A stretch of DNA of 64,000 nucleotides. Source: Desulfuromonadaceae bacterium (GTDB lineage Bacteria; Desulfobacterota; Desulfuromonadia; Geobacterales; Pseudopelobacteraceae). Below, one piece after another: positions 16,956 to 26,136 of the stretch. The notes beneath the pieces are model-generated. The model did no database searches. It saw nothing but the letters and a program-made list of their open reading frames with translations, and was not told the origin of the DNA. The DNA is taken from assembly GCA_028681335.1 (NCBI GenBank), contig JAQUIT010000001.1, forward strand, positions 372,001 to 436,000, read 5' to 3'. How positions within the stretch are numbered: the first letter of the stretch is position 1; each line of letters begins with the position of its first letter. The position numbers were made by a program, and so were the translations under genes.

Positions 16956-17222
16956 CTAGGAAAGCAGTGATTTCACAATCGGTTGCATTGAATCGGATGC
17001 CGACTCAATGGCTGACTGACGTTCTGCTTCGCTCAAAAACTGTTTGAGGTATTTTTTAGCTTTCTTTTTGTCGCCGGCAATAGTTTCGGTCATCTTGCAC
17101 AATATTCCGACCGGGACACCGCTGCGGAACCCCTGCACAAGCTTTTCTATTTCAGCACTGCGCTGTTTCTCGGTCCAGGTTTTGAACAGTGCTGCGCCCA
17201 AGTCGTTGTTGTCGTTAAGCAT
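16956..17222 (-). CDS. Small unknown protein (88 aa)
   Basis: Not recognised. A charged, mostly helical 88-residue protein (LFKTWTEKQRSAEIEKLVQ...KKKAKKYLKQFLSEAER). ATG 17222 has GGAG six bases upstream and falls after the PFOR terminator, so it is likely transcribed from its own promoter. A single Cys is present and there is no signal peptide. The 24-residue extension to 17294 runs through the terminator and is rejected. Confidence 0.6.
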   Translation of the reverse strand: MLNDNNDLGAALFKTWTEKQRSAEIEKLVQGFRSGVPVGILCKMTETIAGDKKKAKKYLKQFLSEAERQSAIESASDSMQPIVKSLLS

Positions 17223-17244
17223 GATTTTCTCCAGATAATAAATT

Positions 17245-17274
17245 AAAAAAACCCCGCAGATTGCTCTGCGGGGC
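17245..17274 (-). terminator. Terminator of the PFOR gene
   Basis: Minus-strand hairpin with nine-base arms CCCCGCAGA and TCTGCGGGG (17252-17273), four-base loop and a T-run (17251-17245). It lies 30 bases past the PFOR stop codon. Confidence 0.92.
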
Positions 17275-17303
17275 AGGAATATATCATTTATCAAGCCAGG
17301 AAA

Positions 17304-20300
17304 CTACTTTTTCTCATACGTGAGTGCAGCCAGTTTCTGGTAGTACTCGAAGCGGCTGGCGGTCCAGGCGGTTGCCTTCTTCATCAATAGTGCGGCACCT
17401 TCCGGATTCGACTTCTGCAGTACTTTGTAGCGGTTCTCACCGTAGGCATAGTCCTCAAACGAAGTTGTCGGGGACTTGCTGTCCAGCTGCAGCGGGTTCT
17501 TGCCTTCTGCTGTCAGGGCTGGATTATAGCGGTACAGCGGCCAGTAACCGCATGAAACCGCATTTTTCTGCTCATCTACGGCGGTGGTCATGTTGATGCC
17601 GTGGGCGATGCAGTGGGCGTAGGCGATGATGATAGACGGGCCGTCATAGGCTTCCGCTTCCATGAATGCCTTAACAACCTGAGCCGGGTTGGAAAGGGCA
17701 ACGTTGGCAACGTAAACATTGCCGTAAGCCATTGCCATCATGCCGAGGTCTTTCTTGGCCATTGCCTTGCCGCTAGCTGCGAACTGCGCAACGGCACCGG
17801 TTGGAGTCGCTTTTGATGCCTGGCCGCCGGTGTTGGAGTAAACCTCGGTGTCGAGAACCAGAATGTTGACGTTCTTGCCGGAAGCGATAACATGATCGAG
17901 ACCGCCGTAACCGATGTCATATGCCCAGCCGTCGCCACCGACGCACCAGACAGATTTCTTGACAAGGTAGTCGGCCAGTGGCAGCAATTGAACGGCAGTC
18001 TGCTCCTTGCTTCCCTTGAGAGCTTTCTTGAGGGCTACAACGCGCTCACGCTGTTTTTCGATGCCGGTCTGGTTTGACTGGTCGGCAGCGAGGATTTCTT
18101 TTACCAGCGGCTGGAACGTTTTTGAAGCTTTGCCGGCGGCGAGTTCTGCTGCCAGTTCACGTGCTGATTCGGTGAACTTGTCCACTGCCAGACGCATACC
18201 GAAACCGAATTCGGCGTTGTCTTCAAACAGTGAGTTGGACCATGCCGGTCCGCGGCCGTCGGCACGCTTTGCCCACGGTGTGGTCGGCAGGTTGCCGCCG
18301 TAGATGGATGTACAGCCGGTGGCGTTGGCGATCATGGCCCGGTCGCCGAACAGCTGGGACAGCAGTTTCAGGTATGGGGTCTCGCCACAGCCGGCACAGG
18401 CACCGGAGTATTCGAATGTCGGACGGACCAGCTGGCTGCCACGCAGGGTGTCGAGCTTGAGAGCCGTAGGATCCATATCAGGCAGTGCGAGGAAGAAGTC
18501 GTAGTTGGCGGCTTCAGTGGCACGCAGCGGAGCCTGGAACTGCATGTTGATGGCCTTGTGCTTTGGATCTTCCTTGCTCTTGGCCGGACAGTTGTGTACG
18601 CAGGCGCCACAGCCGGTGCAATCTTCCGGAGCAACCTGGATCGTATATTTCATCCCCTTGAATTCAGGCAGCTTGCAGTCAGTTGACTTGAAGGTGCTTG
18701 GTGCGCCCTTCAGCAGTTTGCCGTCATATGCCTTCATGCGGATGGTGGCGTGAGGGCAGACGAACGAGCAGATACCGCACTGGATGCAGAGTTGCTCATC
18801 CCATACCGGAATATCGACAGCGATGTTGCGCTTCTCGTACTGCGAAGTGGCGGTCGGGAAGGTGCCGTCGGCAGGCATGAGGGAGACGGGCAGATCGTCG
18901 CCGAAGCCGGCGATGATACGGCCGGTGACGTCCTGAACGAATTTAGGTGCGGTTTTAGCAACAGCAGGCGGCATCTTGAGCTTGCTGGTGGCTTTGGCCG
19001 GAACCTTGACTTCGTGGATGTTTTTGAGTGCTTCGTCCACGGCGGCGTTGTTCATGGCGACAACCTTGTCACCTGATTTGCCGTAGCTCTTTTTAATGGC
19101 GCCTTTGATTTCTTTGAGCGCAGTCGCCAGCGGGATGATGCTGGAGATTTTGAAGAAGGCGGTTTGCATGATGACGTTGATGCGCGCGCCCAATCCAAGT
19201 TCCTCGCCCAGCTTGATGGCGTTAATGACGTAGAATTTCAGCTTTTTGTCGATGATCTGCTGCTGTACCTCTTTGGGCATTTTATCCCATACTTCGCCAT
19301 GCTCGAACGGTGAGCAGAGCAGGAAAGTGCCGCCCGGTTTCACTTTGCTGACCATGTCGTATTTTTCCAGGAAGGAAAAATTGTGACAGGCGATAAAGTC
19401 GGCGTGGTCGATGAGGTAAGGAGCATTGATTGTCTTCTTGCCGAAGCGCAGGTGCGAAATGGTGATTGTGCCGGCTTTCTTGGAGTCGTAGACGAAGTAG
19501 GCCTGCGCGAAGTTTTTGGTGGTCTCACCAATGATTTTGATGGTGTTTTTATTGGCGCCGACAGTGCCGTCGGAACCCAAACCGAAGAACATTGCTTCGT
19601 AGGTGCCTTCCATAGCTGTGCGGAATGACGGTGTATAGTCGAGGCTGCAGTTGGTGACGTCTTCTTTGATGCCAACGACGAAGTGGTTTTTCGGTTTGGC
19701 TTTTTTGAGGTTGTCCAGTACGGACTTAGCCATGGCCGGGGTGAATTCCTTGGAGCCGAGACCGTAACGGCCGCCAACGATTACCGGGTATCCTTTGAAA
19801 CTGAATTTGCCGGTTGCCATGGCTTCGCCGATGGCGGTGCGAACATCAAGATAGAGCGGCTCGCCCAATGAGCCCGGCTCTTTGGTGCGGTCGAGGACAG
19901 CAATGCTTTTGACGGTTTTAGGCAGCGCCTTGATGAAAGCGTCCAGCGGGAATGGGCGGTAGAGGTGGACTTTTACAACGCCGACTTTCTCGCCTTTTTT
20001 GTTGAGGGTCTTAACTGTTTCCTCGACGGTGTCAGCGGCGGAGCCCATGACAACAACGACACGCTCAGCGTCTTTGGCGCCGGCGTAGTCTACGAGTTTG
20101 TATTTGCGGCCGGTGATTTTGGCGAATTTGTTCATCTCTTCCTGCACGATGTTGATGCAGGGGGCATAGAACTGGTTGACCGTTTCACGGCCCTGGAAGT
20201 AGACATCAGGATTCTGGGCGGTGCCGCGCATAACAGGACGGTCCGGGGAGAGTCCGCGGCTTCTGTGAGCGTTGACCAGATCATTGTCAATCATGGCACG

Positions 20301-20873
20301 CATGTCGTCATAAGTAAGCTCTTCAACCTTCTGGACCTCGTGTGAGGTACGGAAGCCGTCGAAGAAATGGAGGAACGGGATGCGGCTGCGTAGCGTGGCG
20401 GCCTGTGAAATCAGGGCAAAGTCCATGACTTCCTGGACGTTGTTGGAGCAGAGCATCGCCCAGCCGGTGGAGCGGCATGACATGACATCGGAATGATCGC
20501 CAAAGATGTTCAGGGCGGCTGCAGAGATCGCACGGGCAGAAACATGAAAGACGGTCGAGGTCAGCTCGCCGGCGATCTTGTACATGTTTGGTATCATCAG
20601 CAGGAGGCCCTGGCTGGCGGTAAAGGTTGTGGTTAATGCACCTGATTGAAGAGCGCCGTGAACGGTACCGGCTGCGCCACCTTCGGACTGCAGTTCGGCG
20701 ACCAGTGGTACGGTGCCCCAGATGTTCTTCTCGCCGGCGGCGCTTTTGGCGTCGGAGATCTCGCCCATAACCGATGACGGCGTGATTGGGTAGATGGCGA
20801 TAACTTCGTTGGTGGCGTGGGCCACGTGGGCGGCGGCGGTGTTGCCGTCGATGGTTACCATTTTTCTGCTCAT
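17304..20873 (-). CDS. nifJ: Pyruvate:ferredoxin (flavodoxin) oxidoreductase, single-chain
   Basis: Interconverts pyruvate and acetyl-CoA + CO2 with ferredoxin. The 1,189-residue single polypeptide has the homodimeric domain order: pyrimidine-binding TPP domain I (residues 1-about 250), domain II, gamma/CoA domain (about 400-620), two ferredoxin [4Fe-4S] motifs (CIQCGICSFVCPHA and CTGCGACVHNCPAK), and TPP-binding domain VI with GCAGCGETPY and the GDGWAYDIGYGG motif. Start ATG 20873 follows GAGGAGGAA; the 31-residue extension is rejected. A central carbon enzyme of acetate-oxidising anaerobes. Confidence 0.96.
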   Translation of the reverse strand: MSRKMVTIDGNTAAAHVAHATNEVIAIYPITPSSVMGEISDAKSAAGEKNIWGTVPLVAELQSEGGAAGTVHGALQSGALTTTFTASQGLLLMIPNMYKIAGELTSTVFHVSARAISAAALNIFGDHSDVMSCRSTGWAMLCSNNVQEVMDFALISQAATLRSRIPFLHFFDGFRTSHEVQKVEELTYDDMRAMIDNDLVNAHRSRGLSPDRPVMRGTAQNPDVYFQGRETVNQFYAPCINIVQEEMNKFAKITGRKYKLVDYAGAKDAERVVVVMGSAADTVEETVKTLNKKGEKVGVVKVHLYRPFPLDAFIKALPKTVKSIAVLDRTKEPGSLGEPLYLDVRTAIGEAMATGKFSFKGYPVIVGGRYGLGSKEFTPAMAKSVLDNLKKAKPKNHFVVGIKEDVTNCSLDYTPSFRTAMEGTYEAMFFGLGSDGTVGANKNTIKIIGETTKNFAQAYFVYDSKKAGTITISHLRFGKKTINAPYLIDHADFIACHNFSFLEKYDMVSKVKPGGTFLLCSPFEHGEVWDKMPKEVQQQIIDKKLKFYVINAIKLGEELGLGARINVIMQTAFFKISSIIPLATALKEIKGAIKKSYGKSGDKVVAMNNAAVDEALKNIHEVKVPAKATSKLKMPPAVAKTAPKFVQDVTGRIIAGFGDDLPVSLMPADGTFPTATSQYEKRNIAVDIPVWDEQLCIQCGICSFVCPHATIRMKAYDGKLLKGAPSTFKSTDCKLPEFKGMKYTIQVAPEDCTGCGACVHNCPAKSKEDPKHKAINMQFQAPLRATEAANYDFFLALPDMDPTALKLDTLRGSQLVRPTFEYSGACAGCGETPYLKLLSQLFGDRAMIANATGCTSIYGGNLPTTPWAKRADGRGPAWSNSLFEDNAEFGFGMRLAVDKFTESARELAAELAAGKASKTFQPLVKEILAADQSNQTGIEKQRERVVALKKALKGSKEQTAVQLLPLADYLVKKSVWCVGGDGWAYDIGYGGLDHVIASGKNVNILVLDTEVYSNTGGQASKATPTGAVAQFAASGKAMAKKDLGMMAMAYGNVYVANVALSNPAQVVKAFMEAEAYDGPSIIIAYAHCIAHGINMTTAVDEQKNAVSCGYWPLYRYNPALTAEGKNPLQLDSKSPTTSFEDYAYGENRYKVLQKSNPEGAALLMKKATAWTASRFEYYQKLAALTYEKK

Positions 20874-20907
20874 GTGTTCCTCCTCTGTTTGGTGTATGTG
20901 ATCGTGT

Positions 20908-21501
20908 TTATAACTCGTTTCTACCCTGAAGCGCCCACTGTACCGTAGCCGCATCGACAAACTCAATATCGCTCCCGAGCGGGATGCCGTGTGCCAGACG
21001 GCTTATTCTGACTCCGGTCGGCTTCAGTATCCTGGTCAGGTAGAGTGCCGTTGCTTCACCTTCTACGGTGAAGTTGGTGGCAATCACCACTTCATTGACC
21101 TGTCCGGCCTCAATGCGCTTGACAAGCTCGGTGATCCTCAGGTCGGAAGGCCCGATGCCGGATAGTGGCGAGATGGCCCCCTCAAGAACATGGTACACAC
21201 CCTGGTAGGCGTTGCTCCGTTCCAGAGCCATCAGATCCTGTGAGTTTTCTACTACACAGATGATACTTGAATCCCGGTTGCCTGAACAGATGGCACAAGG
21301 ATCGTTTTCCGTGATAGCAAAACAGGTCGAGCAGGGACGAACCCGGTCTCTGACCTCACAAAGAGACTCTGACAGTGCTGTCAGGTTGCGGGGAGATTTG
21401 AGAAGATGAAATGCGAGACGGAGCGCGGTTCGTTCTCCGACACCCGGCAACTTCTTCAATTCTCCTACCAATCGCATCAATGAGGATGATTTTGTTAACA
21501 T
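20908..21501 (-). CDS. recR: Recombination protein RecR
   Basis: Works with RecO/RecF to load RecA on gapped DNA. The 197 residues have the HhH region (LKKLPGVGERTALRLAFHLL), a C4 zinc finger (CSTCFAITENDPCAICSG), the Toprim segment (ICVVENSQDLMALE) and the C-terminal GSDIEFVDAATVQWAL. ATG 21501 has GGAA upstream and is preferred to GTG 21513. It lies near ybaB and dnaX in the usual dnaX-ybaB-recR order, but a 254-base gap with RNA structure separates it from ybaB. Confidence 0.93.
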   Translation of the reverse strand: MLTKSSSLMRLVGELKKLPGVGERTALRLAFHLLKSPRNLTALSESLCEVRDRVRPCSTCFAITENDPCAICSGNRDSSIICVVENSQDLMALERSNAYQGVYHVLEGAISPLSGIGPSDLRITELVKRIEAGQVNEVVIATNFTVEGEATALYLTRILKPTGVRISRLAHGIPLGSDIEFVDAATVQWALQGRNEL

Positions 21502-21533
21502 AAATTCCGGCACAAATAAAACATTTTTTTAGT

Positions 21534-21606
21534 ATTATAGCGTGGTTAAAAAAGAAGCTCCCCCGCACTGGACGGGTCAAGCTGTGACCGAAAACCACGG
21601 AGGAGC
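21534..21606 (-). promoter_or_regulatory. Structured leader with alternative hairpins and a -10-like box before recR
   Basis: Reading the minus strand, GCTCC (21606-21602) can pair with GGAGC (21561-21557) just before TTCTTTTTT, a terminator form. CGTGGTT (21599-21593) can instead pair with AACCACG (21547-21541). The two pairings interleave, so they exclude each other or form a pseudoknot. A GGTCA...TGACC hairpin sits inside (21575-21589). TATAAT at 21539-21534 is a good -10 box, and GGAA-N4-ATG of recR follows. A terminator plus recR promoter is the simplest reading; attenuation is a hypothesis. Confidence 0.5.
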
Positions 21607-21755
21607 ATTAAAATCAGGAATCTTTGGCAGTAACAATACATTATATTATGGTGTTGTATACTCGGGTTACTATTAGTCGAACTAAAACATTTAGTCAAAT
21701 CAAAGCATCGTGTCGTGTGACTGGATGCATAAAGCTGTGCAACATGCCAATATTG

Positions 21756-22070
21756 TTAGAAAAGGCCTGGTATGTTCATGCCGCCGGTGATTTTGGACAT
21801 TTCATCGCCCATTTCGGCGTGAACTTTCTTCAGAGCCTCGTTGGCGGCAGTAATGACGAGGTCTTGAAGCATTTCAACATCGTTAGGGTCGACGGCCTCT
21901 TTTTTTATTTCCAGTGAAATAATTTCGTTTTTACCATTAACCTTGATTGTTACGGCTCCGCCGCCTGACGTTGCCACGGCAGTTTTCAAGCTGGCTTCTT
22001 CCTGCAGTTTGGACATCTTCTGCTGAATCATCTGAGCCTGCTTCATGATGTTCGCTAATCCCTTTGACAT
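21756..22070 (-). CDS. ybaB: YbaB/EbfC nucleoid-associated protein
   Basis: Small DNA-binding dimer found between dnaX and recR in most bacteria. The 104 residues show the expected N-terminal helix (ANIMKQAQMIQQKMSKLQEE) and core (AVTIKVNGKNEIISLEI, VEMLQDLVITAANEALKKV). Start ATG 22070 has GAGGGGGAAGAAG upstream; the longer reading lies in the dnaX tail. Confidence 0.95.
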   Translation of the reverse strand: MSKGLANIMKQAQMIQQKMSKLQEEASLKTAVATSGGGAVTIKVNGKNEIISLEIKKEAVDPNDVEMLQDLVITAANEALKKVHAEMGDEMSKITGGMNIPGLF

Positions 22071-22122
22071 ATCTTCTTCCCCCTCTTTTTTGTTGTAGTA
22101 ATGTTCGTAAGGTCGGGTTTCG

Positions 22123-23835
22123 CTACAATTCCCGTACGTCGGATATGCTGCAGCCAAACACACGTTCTGCTTCTTTTATCACCGGGTGGTTTATGGCTTC
22201 CTGTTTCAGTTCTGCCAGGTGCTGTTCGGTGTCACTCTTTTTTTTTTCTGCCAAAGAGAGTGGCGCGTCAGCGAAGCCGCTTTCAATGGATTTTACCCGG
22301 ATAGCGGTGTTGCCTCCGGAAAAGCTGCAGGCCAGAGTTTGCACATCGGCAATGAATTCATCGTCCTGGGCGGCGGTCAGGTAGTAGCTGCCTGCGGGAA
22401 AGCCGATTTCAATCACGCCGCTTTCCTGTTTGAGTGGGCTGCCATGCTCAAGTATTGACCCCAGTTGGCGGTCCTTCCCGTTAACGAATGCTACAAAACG
22501 GCTCCAGTCCCCACCCTGTCCACCGGCAGGTGCAGGGGTCGATGCGACCGCAACTGCCGCAGGCGCTGACGAAGTTGGCTGGGCAGGCGCAGTCGGCATC
22601 GTGCTGCGCTGTTCCGGTTGCGGTGTCAGCGGCGTGGGGGTAGTTCTGGTCGCGTCCCATGGCAGCGCCGGCGTGTGAACCGCCGCTGTTTCAAGTGTTT
22701 TTATTTTTTCAATCAGCTCCTGGATGGGAACCAGTGGTGCCAGAAGGGTAGCCTTCAGAAGCGCCATCTCGACAATCAGGCGCGGGAAGCTGGCATATGC
22801 CATTTCAGACTCGGCTTTTATCAGCAGCGTCAAGCGGCGCTGAACATCCAGTGCGCTGATGTGGAGTGACTGCTTCTGCAATTCTTCAAGTTCAGCTGCT
22901 GCAAGATCGAGTATCTCTTCCGGCTTTTTGACCGAGCGGATTACCAGCAGATTGCGGAAATGCTCGATCAGCTCCTGGCAGAACTGGCGCATATTATACC
23001 CGACCAGATCAACCTGTTTGATTCCCGCAAGTGCCCCCTGGGTGTCACCACCAAAAACCGCCGCCGAAATATCGGCCAGCAGGCGCCGGTCGATGGTTCC
23101 CAAAAGTGTCGCGACATCCTCATCATTAACGCTGTTTCCGCAGAAGGCCAGCACCTGGTCGAACGCAGTCAGCGAATCGCGCATGCTGCCATCGCCTTTG
23201 CGGGCAATCAGCGCGAGCGAAGCATCGGAGACGGTTACCGACTCTTTTCCGGCAATTTCCCGCAGCCTGGCGATGATCTTCGGCAGGGTGACCCGTTTAA
23301 AGTCGAAGCGCTGACAGCGCGACAGGATCGTTACCGGCAGTTTGTGTGGCTCGGTAGTGGCAAAGATGAACTTGACGTGCTCAGGCGGCTCTTCGAGCGT
23401 CTTTAGTAATGCGTTGAACGCATTGGTGGAGAGCATGTGGACTTCGTCAATGATGATAATGCGGTAGCGACTATGTGAAGGGAGGTATTTAATGTTGTCG
23501 CGCAGATCGCGGACATCGTCGACGCCGTTGTTGGAGGCGCCGTCGATCTCGAAGACATCGGTCGAGGTGCCCTTGGTTATCTCGATGCACTGCGGGCAGA
23601 CGTTGCACGGCTCGTGGGTGACCCCTCTTTCGCAGTTGAGGGTCTTGGCCATGATGCGGGCGGTGCTGGTCTTGCCGACGCCCCGGGCTCCGGTGAAGAG
23701 GAAAGCATGGGCTACCCGTCCTGAGTCAATCGCATTCTGCAGGGTACGGCTGACATGTTCCTGGCCTGCCAGTTCGGAGAAGCTTTGGGGGCGATATTTC
23801 CTTGCCAGGACTTCATAGTGCGTGCCGTTGGACAA
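22123..23835 (-). CDS. dnaX: DNA polymerase III subunit gamma/tau
   Basis: Clamp-loader ATPase. Walker A is GARGVGKT at residues 49-56, followed by a zinc module (CERGVTHEPCNVCPQC), Walker B/DExx (IIIDEVHMLS), the SRC motif (ILSRCQRFDF) and a Pro/Ala/Thr-rich linker around residues 390-450 before a C-terminal tau-like domain. The 570-residue length is normal. The TTG start at 23835 has GAGG ten bases upstream. No strong frameshift site for a gamma form was identified by eye. Confidence 0.94.
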   Translation of the reverse strand: MSNGTHYEVLARKYRPQSFSELAGQEHVSRTLQNAIDSGRVAHAFLFTGARGVGKTSTARIMAKTLNCERGVTHEPCNVCPQCIEITKGTSTDVFEIDGASNNGVDDVRDLRDNIKYLPSHSRYRIIIIDEVHMLSTNAFNALLKTLEEPPEHVKFIFATTEPHKLPVTILSRCQRFDFKRVTLPKIIARLREIAGKESVTVSDASLALIARKGDGSMRDSLTAFDQVLAFCGNSVNDEDVATLLGTIDRRLLADISAAVFGGDTQGALAGIKQVDLVGYNMRQFCQELIEHFRNLLVIRSVKKPEEILDLAAAELEELQKQSLHISALDVQRRLTLLIKAESEMAYASFPRLIVEMALLKATLLAPLVPIQELIEKIKTLETAAVHTPALPWDATRTTPTPLTPQPEQRSTMPTAPAQPTSSAPAAVAVASTPAPAGGQGGDWSRFVAFVNGKDRQLGSILEHGSPLKQESGVIEIGFPAGSYYLTAAQDDEFIADVQTLACSFSGGNTAIRVKSIESGFADAPLSLAEKKKSDTEQHLAELKQEAINHPVIKEAERVFGCSISDVREL

Positions 23836-23936
23836 GAGATCTAACCTCGCAGGTGGTCTGATTCGCCACGCAACAAAGCGGGGAATCAGCGGTTGGTTCA
23901 GGGGGATGTGAAAGGGAAAAGAGTTTGCAAACGCAG

Positions 23937-24042
23937 ATGATAGCCGGGTTTACCCGCGGCACACGGCAGGAGCCGCTGCCGTTGCTTCCTTCCGGACCTG
24001 GCGGAGTTCACGGCGTGCCGTTGCGCGAGGCCCGGCTATCAT
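23937..24042 (-). ncRNA. ffs: Signal recognition particle RNA, small bacterial (4.5S) type
   Basis: The minus strand reads as the conserved SRP apical domain, with CCGCCAGGTCCGGAAGGAAG followed by CAACGG, framed by long pairing ends (GATAGCCGGG / CCCGGCTATC). The length of about 106 bases matches the 4.5S class that binds Ffh. It lies just upstream of dnaX, a common place for it. Confidence 0.95.
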
Positions 24043-24194
24043 CTTCGCCTGCAAACCGGACGGCTTCGCCAAAAGCCCATCTGCTGTGTTACGCTCAACC
24101 CTCGTCACTGCGGCGTACCTGATAGTACGCCTCATTCCTCGGATTTCGCAAGCCTTGCATATGAACTTTTTGCTGTGCCGAAAAAACTAAATAA

Positions 24195-24285
24195 TGGCGG
24201 AGAGAGAGGGATTCGAACCCTCGGTACGCTATTAACGTACACACGCTTTCCAGGCGTGCTCCTTCAACCGCTCGGACATCTCTCC
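24195..24285 (-). tRNA. tRNA-Ser(GGA)
   Basis: A 91-base cloverleaf: acceptor GGAGAGA/TCTCTCC, long variable arm (TACGTTAATAGCGTA) typical of serine tRNA, anticodon loop CTGGAAA with GGA, T-loop GGTTCGAATCC, discriminator G and an encoded CCA end. The bases between SRP RNA and tRNA (24043-24194) hold nothing else recognised. Confidence 0.97.
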
Positions 24286-24396
24286 ACAAAATTGAACAGT
24301 ACATATATTATATCAAATACCATTTGTCCAGCATTTCATATTATGCTTTGAAATAAATACGGGGAAATTGTACAGTCCGTGCAGGAGAACGTGTTT

Positions 24397-25140
24397 ATGA
24401 AGATTGCCGTCATAACTGCCATGCCGGAGGAGTTCAACGCTATTGCCCGATCTCTGGGGGGTGGTACTGACATGCGGATTGGCGGACTCAAAGCCTTATG
24501 CTGCCATGTTGGCGGGCACGATTTCATGCTGCTGATGTCCGGTATGGGTTTTGATAATGCTGCCCGGGCCACAGAGGCGGCCATTCGTGAGTGGCAGCCC
24601 AATCTGTTGATTTCTGCCGGTCTCTGCGGGGGGATAGCAGCTCAACTCAAGGTTGGAGATGTAGTGGTGGCGAAGCAGATGGTGATTGTGACCAATCATG
24701 GCTTCGACGAGGTACCGGTGCTCTTTTCCACCGCCGGGCAGAACCTTGTGGCGCGTGAAAGCGGCATGCGGGTATTCGGAGGGGTGTTTGCCGGTACACC
24801 GGTCATCATGTCAAAAACACGGCTGGCCGGAATGCTGCCGTCTGGAAGCACCAATGCGGTGGTAGAGATGGAGAGCGCGGCAGTTGCCATTATCGCTGTT
24901 GAAAACAGTATCCCGCTGCTTGCCATACGAGCGGTCAGCGACCCGGCCGATGAAGAGCTCGGTTTCTCTCTGGATGAATTCTGCGACCGTGACCTGCGCC
25001 GCATCAGATCTTACAAAGTGCTGCTGACGGTCCTGAAAAAACCATGTATTATCCCGCAGCTGTTTCGCCTGGCCGGCAACGGCCGGATCGCAGCAAAGAG
25101 TCTGACCGTGGCTATGGAGCAGTTACTACCCCTTTTGTGA
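24397..25140 (+). CDS. Nucleoside phosphorylase/hydrolase-superfamily protein (MTAN/MqnB-like)
   Basis: PNP/UDP-phosphorylase fold enzyme that splits or phosphorolyses a nucleoside. Features are the start IAVITAMPEEFNAIA, the GMGFDNAARATEAAI phosphate/nucleoside loop, LISAGLCGGIAAQLKVGDVVVA and the substrate motif VVEMESAAVAIIA followed by RAVSDPADEE, whose Asp is the expected acid. The specificity is open: futalosine hydrolase (MqnB), MTA/SAH nucleosidase or hopanoid-associated HpnG. ATG 24397 has GGAG upstream. The end overlaps the convergent CruF-like gene by 15 bases. Confidence 0.8.
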   Translation: MKIAVITAMPEEFNAIARSLGGGTDMRIGGLKALCCHVGGHDFMLLMSGMGFDNAARATEAAIREWQPNLLISAGLCGGIAAQLKVGDVVVAKQMVIVTNHGFDEVPVLFSTAGQNLVARESGMRVFGGVFAGTPVIMSKTRLAGMLPSGSTNAVVEMESAAVAIIAVENSIPLLAIRAVSDPADEELGFSLDEFCDRDLRRIRSYKVLLTVLKKPCIIPQLFRLAGNGRIAAKSLTVAMEQLLPLL

Positions 25141-25992
25141 CGCACTCCCTGCCGCCGACCAGGGGTAATCCCGCAGGTGCCCTCCCAGCTCATCCTTGCT
25201 GTAGCGATTGGCCCGTCTCAGGGCCAGAACCAGCACCATCAGAATCGGCAGCGTGAACATCAGTGCGGCACAAAGCGCCATGAAACGCTCACCGATCATC
25301 AGCATCATGGCGATGTTAAAGAGCAGCACCGAAAGATAGAGGATCGGTCCCAACAGCGAACGGAAGGGAAGGTTGATCGCTCCCTTCGGTGCGTCATCGA
25401 GACGCCTGGCATCAACCAGCTGCAACGCCGCAATCAGGCAAAAGCTGGTCAGCAGCCACCCTACATAGTTGGAAAGCGGCACGCCGAAGTGGAGCCCCGC
25501 TTCGCGATAGCCGTAGATCTGTCCCAGAAACCAGCGCCGTCCCTGAAGGGCCACCGGGTCGATCACGATGTCGAGGAAGGTTTGCAGGAATGATCCAAGC
25601 AGTAGCGCACTAAACGAGCGCCTGATCGCACGGGTTTCCAGAGTGATCAGGTTCCAACGCCAGCTTTTGAGCGGTGAGAGGATAAAAAGTGCGGTGGCGT
25701 AGCTGCAGTAGGAGAGGAAAACGTAGGAGAGTGAGTCGAAGAACGGCACCCCGGCAATCCAGAGCTCGCGGCAGCTGGTGGTGTCGATGTAATAGTACCA
25801 ACCATAGGGGAAGCCGGTGTTGATGGAGAGCCACTCGGAGCCGAAGGCGATAAAATAGCCGGCCAGCGTGAAGATGCCCGTTCGTCGCCAGCCGATGTGG
25901 GGCACACATGCCAGCAAAAACGCTGCGAAAAATGCAAAGACATACGGGCGCATGGTAAAAGTGCCGATGGCGATTTCAAGAAAATGGGGCAT
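25126..25992 (-). CDS. CruF-like carotenoid hydratase family membrane protein
   Basis: Integral membrane protein of the CruF/bacterioruberin-hydratase family (carotenoid biosynthesis, DUF422-type). The 288 residues contain about seven membrane segments with the family's FIAFGSEWLSINTGFPYGWYYY and GSFLQTFLDIVIDPVALQGRRW blocks, which hold conserved acidic and aromatic residues. It would add water to a carotenoid end group. No phytoene synthase is in the window, so whether this organism makes carotenoids cannot be told here. Confidence 0.75.
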   Translation of the reverse strand: MPHFLEIAIGTFTMRPYVFAFFAAFLLACVPHIGWRRTGIFTLAGYFIAFGSEWLSINTGFPYGWYYYIDTTSCRELWIAGVPFFDSLSYVFLSYCSYATALFILSPLKSWRWNLITLETRAIRRSFSALLLGSFLQTFLDIVIDPVALQGRRWFLGQIYGYREAGLHFGVPLSNYVGWLLTSFCLIAALQLVDARRLDDAPKGAINLPFRSLLGPILYLSVLLFNIAMMLMIGERFMALCAALMFTLPILMVLVLALRRANRYSKDELGGHLRDYPWSAAGSASQKG

Positions 25993-26136
25993 TTATTGCT
26001 CTTTAGTAGTGTTCAGGTTGTGGTGCTTAAGGCGCACAGCGACAATTAATGTTTCACCGGGAGGCTTGAGAGTTGTGGTTCTATAGCCATAATTGCAACT
26101 TGCGCTGTTGTGGTTCGCCGTGATTGCCCAAAAAGC

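Noticed and set aside
22123-23835. dnaX programmed frameshift producing a gamma subunit
   Set aside because: No A-rich slippery heptamer with a following stem was found by eye in the expected region.
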